Positions 1-12,533 are shown, counted from the first letter of the stretch. The stretch is 64,000 bases of DNA from Poecilobothrus nobilitatus (GCA_947095535.1 OX352773.1:166792438-166856437); one strand, 5' to 3'. The notes: a model not told the origin generated them from the sequence alone. Made by a program: numbers and translations.

Positions 1-1384
1 TACGATTATAAATAAAATACAAAATTGTGTTTGTATATTTTATACTCTAAAATTCACATGCAAAGAAAATATGGGATTAAGGTTTTTTGATCATTTTAAA
101 GGTAGCATTTTACATTTTCGATGTGATGTAAGTAAAACGATTTCAACGGCAATACTCACAAGTCCGATTTATTCACGCTGCACTCCAATTCTGTTTACCG
201 TTACTGCATGAGTAAATGATCACTTATATGAATGCACCAACCATTCTTTGGAATATAACACTTCTAAACCTCAAATGTTTTTTTTTCAGACTACGGAATA
301 TGTCTTAAAAAAAGGGAGGTCAAGAACGGTAAAACGGTAAAATATAAAAATATGTATAGCATAGAGAATAACAACGTTATGTTTTCAACTCTATTCTAAA
401 AAACGGAATTAAAAATTTTGAACACATTTTTAAAAGATGCTAAGATTAGGAATAGGAAGTAACAATTATATTAAGATCTTGTGACTATCTTCGATAACTT
501 TTCATTTTTGTACACCCTGTTGTATTAACGTTCCGTTTTATCTAAAATAATAAATTTTATTTTTAATAATTATTATTCACTTTCATATTTTTATTTAATA
601 CTTACAAACAATAAAACAATTTCAGAATACATACCATTAAAATTTAAATTGTACAATTTGTATTTTCTTAGGGTATTTTTGGTTTTTTTTTTCGGGAATG
701 TCTCACGCACTTATTTATTATACAATTTTTCTTTTATTTCATAAACTTTATTATTTAAAAGCAAATCAATGAATTCCCAGATATTTTCATTTAGTTAATT
801 TAACTATTATTAAGTTTATCCTAATTAGGTTAGGTTACTTCTTTAATAGAATTGATTTATATTTGCAATATTTTGTGTTTTTTTTTTTTCTTTTGGTTAA
901 CTTTAGGATAGCAGTACTTTTGTTGTGGTATTTCGTCACATTTTTTAGTTCAAAATTATAAAATTAAATTCTTATTTATTACATTTTGATTTTTTTCTCT
1001 TTAAACAGTTGAATAGGTAATTTTCAATTAAACAATTACTTAATACTTAAATTTATTATATATAAATTTAAAATAAATACTGGAAAAACAATCAAGTAAT
1101 TTGTTTTTAAATCCCCACTTAAAGTTAATTAAATTTAAATCAATTATCATTTAAATATGGTACATATTACAAATTTATTTTTTTTTTTTTTTTGGCAATT
1201 ATAAAACAATTGAATCTGTTTTAATTTTACATAATAATTTTAATTTAACAATTGGATATTAATTAGTGTGAATTTTAATAATTTACAAAAAAGAAAGATT
1301 ACACAATAATACTAGGAAAAATTATAAAGCAGTAAAAATAAAAGAAAATGATCGAAAAATATAATTCCGCCGATAAATATGCAA
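1..1384. other. Intergenic AT-rich DNA, no gene seen
   Basis: Mostly A/T homopolymer runs and low-complexity sequence. No open frame with coding character, splice pattern or RNA gene was recognised on either strand. Confidence 0.5.
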
Positions 1385-1725
1385 TCATAAATTAAGCGAA
1401 GCAAACGAGATTATCTCCAAACCAACAAAAGTATAGAATTTTAAAATTTGGTACAAGGATGTACTTTCATGTTTTATGTCTCTGAAGTTTGAGAGGATTT
1501 GGGCCATGAGTTCAAATTTGAAAGAATTTGGATCATGGGTTCGAATTTTAGAAGCTTCCGAACGAGCCTCAGAGTAAACGAGTATATCTCCAAAATCAAC
1601 AAAGATAGATCCTTGGGTGAAGAGCAAGTGTGTTCTGGCATGTTTTCTTTATGTCCCTGAAATTTGAGAGGATTTCAACCATGGGTTCGGATTTTAAAGG
1701 CTTCCGAACGAGCCTCAGAGCAAAA
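1385..1725 (-). repeat. Composite dispersed repeat, internal tandem units
   Basis: Read on the minus strand, this holds about two to three copies of a ~150-base unit with the landmarks 'GTTGGTTTGGAGATA', 'CTCGTTCGGAAGCTT' and 'CGAACCCATG'. The same units recur in plus orientation at about 14860-15290, where they run into a conserved GGACGGACGGAC-containing end. The open frame across 1385-1627 is simply this repeat read through, and the same peptide-like phrases recur in the other copy. The class is not identified. Confidence 0.6.
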
Positions 1726-2197
1726 AAAAAAAAAGGAAAAGTACATAGGTAACTTTTTAAATTAAAATTTTCTTCCTTTGTAACAAATATCCTTGTATCT
1801 TATGACTAAAGTAAAATCCATTGAAAAATAAATGATAATATAAGATTTTTTTTCGTTTTTTTTTTAAATTTTAATTTAAGTAAGCTTATAATAGCGATAG
1901 TAGCGGCCCTGGATAAATACTGATTTTACCTATAATTTATTATGTATTATTTTAGCTAATTTAGAATTATGATTAATTTTATTTTAAAAAAAGAAAAACT
2001 TTAACCTATATTTATTTGTTTTATTCATTGTAACAATAAATTAAGTAAATTTACTTTACACTTCAAAAAGAAAGAATTACTAAAACTAATAAAAAAGAGC
2101 TTTAAAAAGTAAATTATTAAAATACTAACACTTAAAATTATATTTTATTTCAAAAATTTTTAAGAAAAATCTTAATATAGATTATAATTTTCTAACA

Positions 2198-2390
2198 GGG
2201 GTCCTCGGTGGCCTAGAGGGTAAGAGCGTATAAAATACGCTGTAAGCACCGAGGTAGTGTAGGTTCGAATCCCACACACGTCGTAAGAGTTATTCCTCGT
2301 TAAACATTTACAGCCACGCCTGAAAAGGAAAGGTAGTGTAATAATTTGTTCACATTTATGTGGCTGAGAAATGCACTAAAAAAAAACAAA
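2198..2390 (+). mobile_element. tRNA-derived SINE with 12-bp target duplication
   Basis: The head has an A-box-like 'TGGCCTAGAGGGTAAGAG' and a B box 'GGTTCGAATCC', as in RNA polymerase III tRNA-type promoters. It is followed by a non-tRNA body ('ACAGCCACGCCTGAAAAGG') and a short A-rich tail. The 12-base direct repeat 'AATTTTCTAACA' lies immediately before (2186-2197) and after (2391-2402) the element, a clear target-site duplication, so this is a fairly young insertion. Related copies lie on the minus strand at 7262-7443 and 52015-52195. Confidence 0.85.
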
Positions 2391-2402
2391 AATTTTCTAA
2401 CA

Positions 2403-3587
2403 TTTTGTATATTATTTAATTTTTTAGGACTATATAAGACAATACATAAAGAAATTTTTTCTAAAAAGAAATTTTAAGCGCGGTAATTTTATTGAAAAGA
2501 GACCAACTATAAATTTTGTTACATTATACCAACCTTTCGTACAAGGATTAGATATATTTTTTTATCTCCCACCTAAATATTTACCAATTTATTCTTATTT
2601 AATGTTATTTTAGAAAATTATCTTTTTTTCTAATCATTGATTTTAAATTTTTTTTAAAATCTTTCTCTTGACTTTTTTCTTTCACAATTACGGAATGTGA
2701 AACCGTTCCAATATATATGATGAACAGGTTGCACACATCTTATTAAAGAAAATTTTACAATAGAACCAAAACTGGTATAAAAGTGGATAAATTTTTACCA
2801 ATATTTAACTGCACAACAAAAAATTGTAAATGATACAAAATTAATAAAAAACTTTAAAACAAAAATTGAAATAAATCTAATAGTAAATTTGAATGACTTT
2901 TATTTTCAATAACATGCAAGAAATAAATTTAAAAATATTAAAAATCTAAAAGAACCTTAAATCAAAAAGAAAACACTTTTATTATACTTATCTTCAAAAT
3001 TTTATTACAGTATACATACATATATAAAATTACGATATACAAACATTAAAATATTTATCTTTCATAACAATTCCGATTTCAACATCTTCAACAATTTCCA
3101 TATTTTCAATATTTTGTATAACCACCACTTCTGTATCCACTATATCCATTACGTTTATATGAACTCCCAGACTCAATTTAAAAATAACCTGCATATTTAT
3201 GTTTTCTAACATTTTATTCTTATTTTAAGTTGAACTCATTTTGTCTTTAACTATATATTTAATCTTTTTTTTTAAATTTATTAAATAATTAATTAAAAAA
3301 TATTTAAATAATTGATTGATGTCAGTTTAAATCAATCCTATAATAAGAATACAACTAAACTGATTAATAGAGCAATAAGTATTAAAATTGTATTCATTTC
3401 TTTTAATTTTTTTATGTTACAATTAAATGATTCTGAACGATTGAATATTAAATTTCATACTAAATAAATATTATGAATTTAATTTTTTCTTTTTATAGAA
3501 TATTGAAAAATTTTTATTTGTAGAAAGTTTTATAGACAGATTAATTTTTTTTATTTATAGAATTATATAACTTTATAAATGAGTATA
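2403..3587. other. Intergenic AT-rich DNA
   Basis: Low-complexity A/T DNA. A 60-codon minus-strand frame (3030-3212) was not accepted as a gene: it has no splice context or recognisable family. A second frame there reads Gly/Tyr-rich for a short stretch before stops, which is too little to support a cuticle-protein exon. Confidence 0.4.
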
Positions 3588-5055
3588 CAGTCAGTTTCAA
3601 TATTATTTACACATCGTAATAAAAAAGTAAAAAAAATGTAATTCTGGAAACTAAGGAGGCATTTCTGATTTAAGTGAAATTAATTAATATTTTGTATTTC
3701 CGCCCTTTGCAGCTATTACGTTTTGAAGACGTTTCGGCATAGAGTCCATTAAATTTCTGAATATTTGGGGTTCTATTTCATTCCAAGCCTTCAAAGCATC
3801 AGCATGTGCCTCTTCTTTTAAATTTGAAATTTTTTAAGGAATTGTATAGACTTCATCTTATGTCAAGCATTTGGGATTATGTGAAGATCAGAGCTCTGTG
3901 GAGGCCATTTTAACACATTTTGTTCAATACCCGATAAAAATTACGTTATGCATCTAACTTTATGAATAGAAGCATTGTCATGTTGCAAAATAAAATCCTG
4001 GTCAATCAATTGGGTACCTGCAACAAATGCAACATCATTCATAATATGCAAATAATCGGCTGCATTCATTATTTCTGGACATGCGACAAGTGGACCAAAA
4101 CCATTATAAGAAACATATCCCCACAAAATGATTTTTCCACCATTTGAATGCCGTGCCAGAATATTTACAACTCGTTTTTCCTTTTCACTTCGGTAGGAAT
4201 GATAAAAGTGCTTACCATAGGTTCCATCTAATGAAACAGCTGTTTCGCCTGTCCACAATATGCCCCTTCAAAATTCTTTAGGTTTATTTTTATACTCCAA
4301 ATCGAAGTTTTTCGTTTTTAGCAGAAATGTAAGGCTATTTTCGAGACACGTACGCTTTAATTTCTTTTCTTTGAGCCTTCTACAAATTGTTATTTTGCTT
4401 TTTTCTTTCTTTTTGTTACGGTTAACATTTTTTGAATGTTTCTCAAACTTTTGGTTGGGATTTCGCTTTACATATCCAAAAATATAATTATCTTCTTTTT
4501 CATTTGTTACCGTTTTCTTGTCACTTTCAGGTACATTTAGAAGAATCTTTTTATTGAAAAGTTGATAATAAACCGTACGCTTGTACATTTGTATTTTTTT
4601 GAAAGCTCAGGAGTCGAAATTCCATTTTTATAATTAGCAACGATAGCTAAACGTGATTCCAAAGTTAACTCTTTACTTCGTGGCATTTTTATTCTTTTTA
4701 ATTACTTTAAAAATGGCTATAAAATCTCTATTTCAATAAATACGCTAGCTGATGTAGTCACACATGCCTCATTAGTTTCCAGTATTACATTTTTTTTTAC
4801 TTTTTTATTACGATGTGTAAATATTATTGAAACACTTAACAAGTGTGCAAAAAATTATGAAATTTTTGTTTTGTGTGTTATTATTTTGTTTTTTAAACTT
4901 TTTGTTGTCATTTTTTTGTAGAATTATTAAAAAAATAGTAAAGAATTTATAAATAAAATATGAGTTCATTTTCATAATAATTATAGAAGATATTTTGATT
5001 TCAGTTCATAGTTCCAACAAAATTGGTAGCGAGTAAATAATATTGAAACTGACAG
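3588..5055 (-). mobile_element. Degenerate Tc1-like DNA transposon
   Basis: The left end starts CAGTCAGTTTCAA directly after a TA dinucleotide. About 65 bases of it are repeated inverted near 4767-4834, with landmarks 'ACACATCGTAATAAAAAAG' and 'CTGGAAACTAA'. A second inverted copy of the extreme end ('TATTGAAACTGACAG') lies at about 5040-5054, so the right side may be duplicated or contain an insertion. A transposase relic on the minus strand lies between the ends. Confidence 0.8.
3830..4686 (-). pseudogene. Broken Tc1-family transposase
   Basis: The start at 4686 reads MPRSKELTLESRLAIVAN, matching the N-terminal paired-like DNA-binding helix region of Tc1 transposases, whose role is cut-and-paste transposition. 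After frameshifts, a catalytic-core piece at 3941-4258 contains MWTGETAVSLDG and LQHDNASIH. The first corresponds to the WSDE-type block with its Asp replaced by Gly, and the second holds the middle catalytic Asp. Further on, WPPQSSDL matches the WPxQSPDLNPIE block, but the frame and final Glu are lost. The copy is inactive by several criteria and has decayed inside its own inverted repeats. Confidence 0.8.
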
Positions 5056-7261
5056 TGGACAGTATAATGGTGTAAAAGGTTCTGCATAAAATCCCCTAAA
5101 TATCAAAAGTCCTAACAATTTTTCCGTACAAATTCAGGAATTTATAAAATTGTGATTTCCAAATAGTAGGTGATATGTCACAATTGTTAGGAGTTTTGCC
5201 ATTTATGTTAGAAGCTTTGTCATTTCTGTTAAAATTTTGTTTTGTTATGTTAGAAGTTTTGTCGTTCCTTAAAAATTTAAAATTTTGTATTTTTTGCAAC
5301 TTTTGTGAATTACATTTTTTGACAAAGCTAAACTGTTTCTGATTTCATATGAATGCAATTAAAGTATACTTATTACTTACAAAACAACAATTTGATTTTT
5401 GCACAAGAAGACGGAAGAGTGTTATGATCATTTATTTAAATTTATAAATGACAGGCGATACAAAAGGCAAAAGCCTCGGGGGTTTTATAACTGCTATGTA
5501 AAACGACCAAAAGTTCCTTGGGGACTTATAACTTCATAATCTGAAATATTTATAATTTAGTATTAAAACAATCAATTATGTGCGAAATTTATAAAGTTAG
5601 TATAATAATTATTGAACTCAGTATTTTTTTGATAACATTTTACAGTTGGATACGAAATCATGGTATTCATTTTTTCCAGAATTATAAGATTTTAGAGTTG
5701 ATAATAAAATCAGGGTATTCTCTTTTTCCATAACAAATACATAAATACTCTGCAAAAAGGGGTAACCTTAATTTTGTAGCCAACTTTAAAATTTCCCCTA
5801 ATATAGAATATCGCATGGACGAATATTTGAATACATAATTTTATGGGAAATTATATCTTTTTTTAGGGGACTTTTGATTCACTCGTTAAAGTTATAATCT
5901 CCCAGGGAGTTTTGGCTCGTTTTTGAGCTATAAGTCTCTATGGGACTTTTGACATATCACCTAAATAATAAAATATTCAATCTTCAATGTAATAAATTTC
6001 ATGACGGATTATGAAAGAAGCTTAAGAAATGCTTTAAAAAAAGTGGTTCGCAATGCTCGTATTTCTTTATGGATGTTGGTTTAATTTTTGTCAACCAACT
6101 GTATATTCTCGGTGTCAGCCGGTACTTGGTTTTAAATAATTTCCTAAACACCTAAGCCGATAATCTATAATTTGCGTTTTTGATTTTGAATGATAATTTG
6201 AATCGTTTTTTATGAATAGTAATGTATTTAATAAAGAACACAAAATCTAAAGATAATATAAAGCTTACAAATAGTTCCTTACAAAAATCCTTCATGTTTG
6301 TTTATAAAAACCGCGGCTATATATATGTTTCATAAATTATTTTATAACCACTTTTTAATGCCACTTTTTAATATCCAAATTAACAACAAAAGAACAATAC
6401 TATAAAAAGTATTTGGTAGGCCTAAATCGAATTCGAATAATTCCAATTCAATACTAAAGAAAATATCCCCAGAAATTAGTGTGATTGATCACAAAAACTA
6501 TGAAAAACTAGATTAAGTTGCGGGCATAAAAGTCATGTGAATCAAGTTTAAAACAACACTGGTAACTTATAAACATCGATATGATTTTGTGCCCTAGTTC
6601 TCCAATCTAGATTTGATATCGGTAATATATAGAACAACATATAAATATGATCATCATAATTTACAAAATTTTTAAAACTAACCCAAAATAAAAATACAAA
6701 TAATCAAAACTATATAAGACTTAAGCAAATAATAAAAAGAAAACTGTAGTTTTAAGATTTAAAATTAAAATTTTCATATAGACACCAATCATATATCACC
6801 AAAAGCACACCCGAGAGAGGAAGGTTGAAAACGGGAACTACTAAATAAATTAATAACTGAACGTTACAGCTTTTTCTATAATCAAGTATTAAGTTATGAT
6901 AAAACACATCCTATACAATTTGAATACAATAACACAAACTATACAGAATAAATCTAGAAATGATACAAAGGGCAAAGGTATAATATCGGAAGACATATAA
7001 AAAAATATACAGGATGATCCTCTTCTGGTCTTAAATATATATTTATATAGGGTGTATTTGGGGGACCAAATTGTTCTGTTGAGTGCTGGATCTATTTCTC
7101 TCAGTTCTTAAGATAATGAGACGTAAAGTTTGTTTTAAGCTTTAATTAGTCTTTACATATTTCAGATAATTTCCGTTCAAAAGTTTATCAAGATAAAAAA
7201 ATTTAAAAAAAAAAAAACAAGTTTTTAAGATTTTTTTTATTTATTTCAAATTTTTTTTTTT
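5056..7261. other. Intergenic DNA with short dispersed repeats
   Basis: No gene seen. 5430-5960 carries phrases such as 'GGGACTTTTGA', 'TTGGGGACTTATAAC' and 'GTGATATGTCA' in both orientations; related text recurs at 62250-62300. A short repeat core around 5640-5790 ('GTTGGATACGAAATCATGG') is one of several copies listed in the findings. The remainder is low-complexity A/T. Confidence 0.4.
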
Positions 7262-7443
7262 TTAGTGTATTTCTCTACCACATAAATGTGAACAGGAAAT
7301 TACACAGCCTTTTCCTTTTCAGGCGTGGCTATAAATGTCGTAAGGGGGAATAATTCTTACCATGTGTGTGGGTTCGAACCAACACTCCCTCGGTTTTTAA
7401 AGCGTATTTTATACGCTCTTACCTACTAGATCACCGAGGCTCC
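7262..7443 (-). mobile_element. tRNA-derived SINE, minus-strand copy
   Basis: This is the reverse complement of the SINE at 2198. The body ('CCTTTTCCTTTTCAGGCGTGG'-like text near 7310), the B box on the minus strand ('GGTTCGAACC') and the head ('GATCACCGAGG' on the plus strand) appear in the expected reverse order. It has diverged by several substitutions and no clean target duplication was found. Confidence 0.75.
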
Positions 7444-8690
7444 TTCTATTTTAAATTTAAATTTTATCAAGGTATTTGGCATTTTTCAATTATTTGGACA
7501 AAAACTCTTTAATTTTGTGTAAAATGGTTTTAAAAAAAATTATTTTCAAATAAGAAATGTTAAATTAAAAATTAATGTAATAACAAAAAGATGAACCATA
7601 AAGAAAAGACCCCTTATATTAATAAATACATTCCATGTAACTAACAAAGTAAAAATTCTAAATTCTAACTTTTTATCCCTATTCTTTCATGTCTTATTTA
7701 ATTCTTAAAGATTTAAAATTAATAATAAAAAAAAATTTTTTTAAACACTCTTAATACGAATGAAAAAGTTAAACTAATTTCATTATATTCCAAAAAATAA
7801 ACAAATTGCATATACATTTAACTTTTTTATTGTCATATTACTCATTTTTTTTTTATCATCATTTTCAAAAATTTTTATTCATATAGCAACAATATTACTT
7901 TTAAACTTCCAATATAATAATAGTTAAAACAAAGTATAATCTAATTAAAAAATCATTATAATTTAATTAAACTAAATAGTAAAAAAGAAAAACATGATCC
8001 GCCTAAATATATGCATTGAAAAGTCATATAATATTTTGATTAAAACATTCAATTGATTTGTAACTTTAACAAAATGTGTGTTAATATTTTAATTTATATT
8101 CTAATTTCAAAAAAACAATAAAAATGAAATGACTAAAATAACAATTCAATATATTAATTATTTAATATATAAACTTATCTTATCTTTATTAGAACAAATA
8201 TGTAGGTATTAAAATTATAAACTATTCAATATTATTTGTTTATGATCTAAACCTATATATTATTATTTATATTGCACATACATATGTTACTTTTTCTAGG
8301 CATAACACCAAAATACTTATACGTAAACAAGAAAGACTGTTATATTGAAAATATAAAAATACTTACAACGTGTTTTAATATTGTTATAAAGTTTATAATA
8401 TATGGAAAAAATTAAACGGTTAAAATAGGACATTTATACAAAGGATTTATTAAAGAATGTATACTATTTAGCTATTTTGGTATTTTTCTTAGAATTTTGG
8501 CTATGTCTAAATATTATGTTTCAAATTTTCAGAAAAACAAATTTAAAATTTTTTTAAAAATTTTATTAACATTCTTTTATTTTTATATGTATTTCAAGCA
8601 ATACACAATATAGAAAACTTATCAGATTGATGTCAACCCCCCTTCTTATTTTAACAAAATATTGTTGAAATCTGAAGATTTTTTTGTTTA
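7444..8690. other. Intergenic AT-rich DNA
   Basis: Homopolymer-rich low-complexity DNA. No open frame, RNA gene or recognisable repeat family was seen. Confidence 0.5.
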
Positions 8691-8699
8691 TTTACCTAG

Positions 8700-8816
8700 A
8701 ATGAACCACCTAGTTTCATCCTAGGTGGTTCATTGATTTAACTTTCGTTAATCATGATTCAACCTTCCTTAATCATGATTCAACGTTCGTTAATCATGAT
8801 TCAACCTTCGTTAATC
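8700..8816. repeat. Perfect 14-bp hairpin plus four 20-21-bp tandem repeats
   Basis: AATGAACCACCTAG (8700-8713) and CTAGGTGGTTCATT (8721-8734) are exact inverted repeats separated by 7 bases. Directly after them, a unit close to 'TTAATCATGATTCAACCTTCG' is repeated about four times to about 8816. The unit itself contains the palindrome AATCATGATT. The block borders the hAT relic and may be its subterminal sequence. Confidence 0.75.
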
Positions 8817-9180
8817 AGTCTTAAAGTTTACTGATTTGGATTCATTTGCATTTGAATGTTTTGCAGTTTTTCTGCCGCCACAATACTTTTTTGAAATTGT
8901 TCTACTATTGATTTTACTTTAGTTTTTATTACTTTCATCATATGAAAATTTAAATAATCTTTGACTACTAAATTTAAAGTGTGTGCCCAATACAAGGCCA
9001 GTGATACCACATAGTTAATCTACAGCAGCAGCTACAATATTTGCTGCCTTTTTTATTGTTACTATTGAGTGTATTTTGGATTTTATTTTCCAGTCATCAG
9101 CGATTCTAAAAAGTCAATCTTTAATATTCTCAGTTGTATGCCTTTCAAAGAACTTAGTCCAATAAGCATATATGATTGCA
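8817..9180 (-). pseudogene. hAT-family transposase fragment
   Basis: On the minus strand, pieces in different frames read in the order of a hAT catalytic region: FFERHTTENIKD, then DDWKIKSKIHSIVT, then AANIVAAAVD, then ALYWAHTLNLVVKDYL. The last corresponds to the conserved CxAHTLNLVV block of hAT transposases, and the third to the TDNAANI block. The Asp/Asn of the latter are replaced and a stop and frameshifts separate the pieces, so it is a dead fragment. Confidence 0.75.
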
Positions 9181-10196
9181 TTTTCCAATTAAATACAAAA
9201 TGAGCAGTAATGACAATGTAGTTTTCAGTTGTTACGGATGTTCAAGAATCCGTTATAATAATAATGAATTCAACTACAATAAAATTCTGCATTCTAAGAT
9301 AAAATGTCAATTAATGTTAAATTTCACAATTTTAATACCACTACCAATTCATGTTACAGTAATTTGATCTTATATCTTAAGAATTTAAGAATTTCAGATA
9401 CGAAACTTAAGAGTTTCAGATACGAAACAAAATGAAATCAATCAATAGATTTTATATTTTACGAGTTTGCTAAAATTATTAAAGAAAAGATAACTGAGTG
9501 AAAGAAGTTTAATTACAGCTAGGACCGGAAACTTGACAAAAAAATGTAGGCAAATGTTTCGCCTTTTATCTAATTTGATTATTTGATTTTCCAGTATAAA
9601 CTGCAGATCCTATAGAAAAATTATTGTAGAAAATATCCTTTCGACCATATAAGTGACTATAGATGAGTGACCTATAATGATTAACACAACCTTAGCAACA
9701 CATTACTATTAGATTAAAAATTAGATTTTTTTTTTTTATTATATTTTTCATTTATTTGAATTTTTATCTATCCCCATTTTCCTTTTGTTTTTTTCCTAAA
9801 CATTATTAGTTATACGGAATTTTTAATATTCAAAAAAACTTTGACTTTAGTAAAAAAAAAAAAAACTAAAAAAAAAAAGAAAGAAAAGATATTTTTAGTG
9901 GTTTTTTTGACTTTTATCTTATCATTTTTGTACAATAAATTTGAAAAAAAAAAATTTTTTATTAACTGATATCAAAGTGTTAATGATATGGGCAGACCTT
10001 TAAATCTGTATCAAATGAAAATAAATTTTGAAATTTTAATTTAGTTTTTGATTATAATTTGTGTTGTAATTTGATTCTTTATTAGTTTTTTTTTTGTTAT
10101 AATAACCTTATATTGAGCACAATTTTTTGTTTTTTCTTTTTGTTTTTCCTTAGTTTTAAAACAAAAAAAAAAAAAAATCAAACATATAAAACAATA
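9181..10196. other. Intergenic DNA upstream of the first PY-motif gene
   Basis: Low-complexity DNA with long A and T runs. It must include the 5' flank and promoter of the gene starting at 10197, but no confident TATA box or initiator could be told apart from the A/T background. Confidence 0.35.
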
Positions 10197-11288
10197 ATGT
10201 TTACAACATTTGTTATTGTATTTATTACAACATTTGTTATTGTTTTTATAATAAGGGTATATATATAAAATTAAAATAAAAATAAAATATTAATTTTTAT
10301 TTATTATATGTATGTATGTATAAATTTTTAAAAATTTTTTATACATTTTTTAGATTGCAATAAAAAGATTTTCTGATTTAAATGAATCAAGAGAACGACG
10401 AAGACATGCAACAACAACCACAACATCATCAGCAAGACAACAACAAACAGATATAGGTTCAATTAAAAAAAAAATTTTTTTATATTGCTACAGATTTATA
10501 TATATAGATTCCGATTCAATATTAAATTTTCAATTTATAAATAATCGATTTGAATGATCGATTAATTTTCTTTATATTGAGATTTGATCGGCTATAAAAG
10601 AAAAAAAAATATAATTGATTTTCTTTACGTAAAGAAAAAAAAAAACCAAAAAAATAACTGATGTCAATTTATTATATCGGAATCTATATATGTATATACT
10701 ATACATTATACATATATACATATGTATATTTTTTTTTAATCTTTAAAATCAATTTTAATTAACTTGTATTGTTTTTTTTTTTTTTTCTCTCTCTCTCTCT
10801 CTCTAGGTACAACTCGTGTATTTACTATTAATAGACAAACATCTGAACCAATACTTAGTTATCATAGAACACCACCACCCCAATACAATCAATCAATATT
10901 AAATAATTTGCATAATTTTACAATATCAAATCAAAATGAACGTAAAGAAATTATTATAATAAGTGATAAAGATTTACCAAGTTATGAAGATGTAATTGCA
11001 CAAAAAACAATTGAAGTAGAACAAACAACAGCGACACAAACAAACACAACAACAACAACAACAACAGAATCAATACAAACAACAAATACAACTGAAATAC
11101 AAGCAATAGAACCAATAAATACAATAACAACAGATATACATATAAATAATAGAAATAGTAATAATAATAATAATAATAATAGTAATAATAATAATGATAA
11201 TAACGGTATAAGAATTAATAATACAACAATTGTTACAATAACACCAATGATTAATACACCATTACATGTACCAAATCAACAATGTTAA
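10197..11288 (+). CDS. Small single-pass membrane protein with PPxY and LPSY motifs (PY gene A)
   Basis: Exons at 10197-10256, 10354-10456 and 10807-11288 give about 214 residues. Exon 1 is 20 codons, almost entirely hydrophobic, ends in Arg and ends in phase 0. Exon 2 is basic then Thr/Gln-rich and ends in phase 1. Exon 3 carries TPPPQYNQSI (PPQY at about 78-81), DLPSYEDVI (LPSY at 111-114), then Thr- and Asn-rich low complexity. No separate signal peptide is seen; the short N-terminus suggests a lumenal or extracellular N-terminus and a cytosolic tail. PPxY and LPxY motifs bind WW domains of Nedd4-family ubiquitin ligases; Drosophila Commissureless uses a comparable PPxY plus LPSY pair. An adaptor role in ubiquitin-dependent sorting is therefore inferred. 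AATAAA lies at 11360. The family is not otherwise recognised. The splice model is strengthened by PY gene B, which has the same phases. Confidence 0.8.
10779..10806 (+). repeat. Poly-T plus (CT)n tract at a splice acceptor
   Basis: A run of T followed by about eight CT units ends directly in TAG at the acceptor of exon 3 of the PY gene. The microsatellite serves as the polypyrimidine tract, so length changes could alter splicing efficiency. Confidence 0.7.
11146..11209 (+). repeat. (AAT)n microsatellite inside coding sequence
   Basis: Imperfect AAT repeats, interrupted by AGT and GAT, encode a polyasparagine stretch in the C-terminal tail of PY gene A, downstream of both PY motifs. Confidence 0.8.
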
Positions 11289-12200
11289 AAATTTTAAATA
11301 TTTAAAAATATTCTTTTAAAGAAATTTATTATATTATTATTTTTTTTTTTTTTTTATAAAATAAACATAAATATAAACTGTGATTTTTAAATAATATGGT
11401 GTTTTTCATTTTTAATTATTTACATACATACATATATATAAAACTTAAAATTTATTTGAAAAAAAAGAGAAGTTGTAATAAGCAAATTTAAAAACAAAAA
11501 AAAATTTTTTTTTTTTTTAATACATATACTAATTTTTAAAACTTCAAACTTATAGATTAAAATTAAATGAATAATATTGTCTTATCAAATAATACTTTTA
11601 GATTCGATTTGGCACCAAAAATTATGAAAGTCATTGAAATTCTTCTTGATATAAAATTAATTAATTATAAATACATAATTGTTTATTATAGGGGGGGTTG
11701 TGCGAAATTATCCTAGAATAGTAAAGACACAAGTAAAAAATTGTTCCTCGAAGGAGTCGAATAAATTCGACAAAATAACAAAAATTATTAGGAGAGATAT
11801 TAAAGTTGGATAGAAAATCAATGGTATAAATGTATAATATGTCAACGGAGGTGCTCGGTGCTCGGAAGTGCTCGGTTCTTCAAATATGTACATATGTATG
11901 TAATAAAGAAAAATAATTAAGAGGGATTTTAAAGTTCGCATTTAAAGGTTAGTTATATTCTTTTTCCAAAATATGCATATATATAAACATATTCCAAATT
12001 CTAACTGTAATTTAGACTTTTTAATGTGTGGATTTTGGACCTTTGAATTTTTATTTATGAATTTTTGTTTGTGGATTTTATCACTCAGCCTTAATTTGAA
12101 CATTTTAAAATCAGTTTTATTTTTCATTTTAATTTAATTTTAACTTAGTTAAACTTTTTTCATTCTATCACATTATTTCAATTTTAATTTTTATCGAATT
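11289..12200. other. Intergenic DNA, short dispersed-repeat core
   Basis: A/T low complexity follows the 3' end of PY gene A. At about 11790-11830 there is one copy of the dispersed core resembling 'TTAAAGTTGGATAGAAAATC'. The minus-strand frames 11708-11941 and 11942-12127 are not credible genes: they have no homology cue or splice context. Confidence 0.4.
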
Positions 12201-12414
12201 TATTTCATAGTGAAAAATGAAATAATTTCGAACATCGAATTTATTTTATTTTTATTTTGTCGAACTTATTTCATAATGAGTAAGTTCGATTCGATTCGAA
12301 CAAAGTTCCATAATAAAATAAGTTCGATAAAATTGTTAAATTTAAATGTGAAGAAATTCGAAAACAAAACCAAAATATTTTCCATCGGAATTATTTTATT
12401 TTTTGTTTTGAACT

Positions 12415-12533
12415 TATTTCATAGAGCTGTTCTTGAGCCTGGACCTATTATAGCCTTATACAATAGGTACATTGGAGTAATCAACGGCATAGTAAAACCA
12501 CATGAAACTAATGATTCCAGAAGCAAAGCTTAG
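12415..12533 (+). pseudogene. Probable piggyBac transposase fragment
   Basis: The end of a plus-strand frame reads EPGPIIALYNRYIGVINGI, which resembles the conserved block of piggyBac transposases in which a Pro-rich turn is followed by YNxYMGGVD. The Gly-Val-Asp is degraded here (GVIN) and the sequence leaves the family after about 15 residues. No flanking TTAA ends were identified. The upstream part of the frame, from 12210, is A/T-driven with no family resemblance. Confidence 0.45.

Noticed and set aside
2198..2290. tRNA gene
   Set aside because: A and B boxes are present, but the cloverleaf is incomplete. A body, A-tail and 12-bp target duplication identify a SINE.
3030..3212. 60-codon minus-strand frame, Val/Glu-rich, with a Gly/Tyr-rich reading in another frame
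   Set aside because: No splice sites, family motif or polyadenylation context fit. The Gly/Tyr reading is interrupted by stops after about 20 residues.
4260..4487. Plus-strand frame rich in Phe and Leu
   Set aside because: It lies antisense to the Tc1 transposase relic and is explained by it.
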